This document shows, in pieces, positions 4,664 through 5,810 of a stretch of DNA of 5,810 nucleotides; within the stretch, counting starts at the first letter, position 1, and each line of letters starts with the position of its first letter. Position numbers and translations under genes: made by a program. The notes beneath the pieces were generated by a model, which saw only the letters and a list, made by a program, of their open reading frames with translations, did not search any database and was not told where the DNA came from. Origin of the DNA: an uncultured Oscillospiraceae bacterium (GTDB lineage Bacteria; Bacillota_A; Clostridia; Oscillospirales; Acutalibacteraceae); assembly GCA_900554165.1 (NCBI GenBank), contig USGR01000070.1:1-5810 (forward strand), given 5' to 3'.

Positions 4664-5810
4664 ATGCTGCCCAGTATTTCTGAAATTAAAGAAATAGCTA
4701 AATCCGGCGAATATACCACTATGCCTGTTTACGACGAGATGCTGTCCGACATTAAAACGCCCGTTGAGGTAATGAAAATACTTCTTAACGCATCAGAGCA
4801 CTGCTTTATGTTGGAAAGCGTATCTGACAACGAAAACTGGGGACGATATACTTTTTTGGGATTTGCGCCAAAGCTTGAGATTACCTGCACAAACGGCAGA
4901 ATGAAGATAAATGAAACAGAATTTTATACCGATAATCCGGAAAGCTATATACGCAAAATTTTGGCTGATTACAAAAGTCCTGCTATTGACGCTCTACCCT
5001 CTTTTACCGGCGGACTGGTAGGATATTTTTCATATGACTACCTGAAATACGCAGAGCCGACGCTACGTCTCGACGCAAAAGACAGCGAGGGCTTTAAGGA
5101 CGTTGATTTAATGCTGTTTGACAAGGTAATAACATTTGACAATTTCCGGCAGAAAATAATACTTATTGTAAATATTTCGCTTGACGATATAGAAAACGAA
5201 TGCAAACGTGCTGAAATTGAGTTAAGTCAGTTAAAAGAGCTTATTGCAGCCGGCCGGCCAAAGGAAAATTTATCAGGAAAAATGACGACGGATATAAAGC
5301 CTTTATTTTCGCGTGAAGAATACTGCGAAATGGTAGAAAAGGCAAAGCGGCACATATTTGAGGGCGATATTTTTCAAATAGTGCTTTCCAACCGGCTGGA
5401 GGCGAGATTTGAAGGAAGTCTGTTTAATACCTATCGCATACTGCGCACCCTCAACCCGTCGCCCTATATGTTTTATTTTTCCGGGTCGGATATGGAAGTC
5501 GCCGGGGCTTCTCCCGAAACACTCGTTAAGCTGGAGCGGGGTGTGCTGCACACTTTTCCGCTTGCGGGTACGCGACCGAGAGGAAAAACTGCAAAAGAAG
5601 ACGCCGAGCTTGAAAAAGAGCTGCTCAGCGATGAAAAGGAGCTTGCCGAGCATAACATGCTGGTTGACCTGGGGAGAAATGATATTGGAAAAATCAGTAA
5701 GATCGGCACGGTGGAGCTGGAAAAATATAAGAGTATCGAGAAGTTTTCCCACGTCATGCATATTGGTTCAACGGTGAAGGGGGATATACGGGAGGATAAA
5801 GATTTTATGG
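4664..5810 (+). CDS. trpE: Anthranilate synthase component I (partial, C-terminus outside window)
   Basis: Catalyses the first step of tryptophan synthesis: chorismate plus glutamine (with TrpG/PabA) or ammonia to anthranilate; cytosolic. The first 382 residues are visible; the family is about 490-520 long, so about 110-140 residues are missing at the right edge. The N-terminal regulatory part (1-200) contains M-L-E-S (49-52), matching the L-L-E-S tryptophan-feedback motif, and G-G-L-V-G-Y-F-S-Y-D (116-125). The chorismate-binding domain follows with G-D-I-F-Q-I-V-L-S-N-R (234-244), R-T-L-N-P-S-P-Y-M-F-Y-F (261-272), G-A-S-P-E-T-L-V-K (281-289), P-L-A-G-T-R-P-R-G (299-307), D-E-K-E-L-A-E-H-N-M-L-V-D-L-G-R-N-D (323-340) and S-H-V-M-H (362-366). 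The start at 4664 has GGAGG (4652-4656) 7 nt upstream, just after the T-box terminator. Only one tryptophan (Trp59) is visible. PabB or isochorismate synthase is disfavoured by the tryptophan T-box. The rest of the trp operon probably follows. Confidence 0.96.
   Translation, partial: MLPSISEIKEIAKSGEYTTMPVYDEMLSDIKTPVEVMKILLNASEHCFMLESVSDNENWGRYTFLGFAPKLEITCTNGRMKINETEFYTDNPESYIRKILADYKSPAIDALPSFTGGLVGYFSYDYLKYAEPTLRLDAKDSEGFKDVDLMLFDKVITFDNFRQKIILIVNISLDDIENECKRAEIELSQLKELIAAGRPKENLSGKMTTDIKPLFSREEYCEMVEKAKRHIFEGDIFQIVLSNRLEARFEGSLFNTYRILRTLNPSPYMFYFSGSDMEVAGASPETLVKLERGVLHTFPLAGTRPRGKTAKEDAELEKELLSDEKELAEHNMLVDLGRNDIGKISKIGTVELEKYKSIEKFSHVMHIGSTVKGDIREDKDFM

Noticed and set aside
5303..5777. 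Frames on both strands inside trpE
   Set aside because: The trpE frame carries all conserved motifs through this region; the others are shadows.

Overview
The window looks like chromosomal DNA from a spore-forming Clostridia-type Firmicute. The reasons are moderately low G+C, many ATA and TAT codons, strong GGAGG-type ribosome binding sites, a CotF-family spore coat gene, and tryptophan biosynthesis controlled by a T-box riboswitch. I cannot name the species. Five genes are clear, one 57-codon gene is well supported, and two of the genes run off the window ends.

Layout: (1) 1-824, minus strand: N-terminal 274 residues of an SGNH/GDSL hydrolase, truncated by the left edge, with a long insertion between catalytic blocks. 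(2) 871-915: two back-to-back promoters whose -35 boxes abut; one drives the hydrolase and the other the next gene. (3) 948-1433, plus: methylated-DNA-protein-cysteine methyltransferase (Ogt/MGMT type). (4) 1434-1818: gap with no convincing gene, closed by a strong bidirectional terminator (1819-1859). (5) 1924-3018, minus: ychF, an Obg-related P-loop ATPase/GTPase of 364 residues, with its own promoter candidate. (6) About 3130-3500: non-coding stretch holding an imperfect 82-bp inverted repeat and a small hairpin, possibly an extragenic repeat element. (7) 3572-4169, minus: small sporulation operon with a 57-residue protein, a CotF-like coat protein, and a possible decayed or very small reading frame, ending in a rho-independent terminator (3494-3538). 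(8) 4330-4642: consensus promoter and a complete tryptophan T-box leader. (9) 4664-5810, plus: trpE, first 382 residues of anthranilate synthase component I, truncated by the right edge.

These genes do not form one pathway. The best-resolved regulatory unit is promoter - T-box - trpE: uncharged tRNA-Trp is expected to stabilise the antiterminator and allow trpE transcription. Three independent signs agree on tryptophan: a UGG specifier, a C after the T-box UGG that pairs with the G discriminator base of bacterial tRNA-Trp, and trpE itself. The coat-protein operon points to endospore formation. Nothing in the window shows a clear new multi-gene system. The less explained items are the hydrolase insertion, the 57-residue coat-operon partner, the reading-frame relic after cotF, and the repeat-like stretch between the coat operon and ychF.
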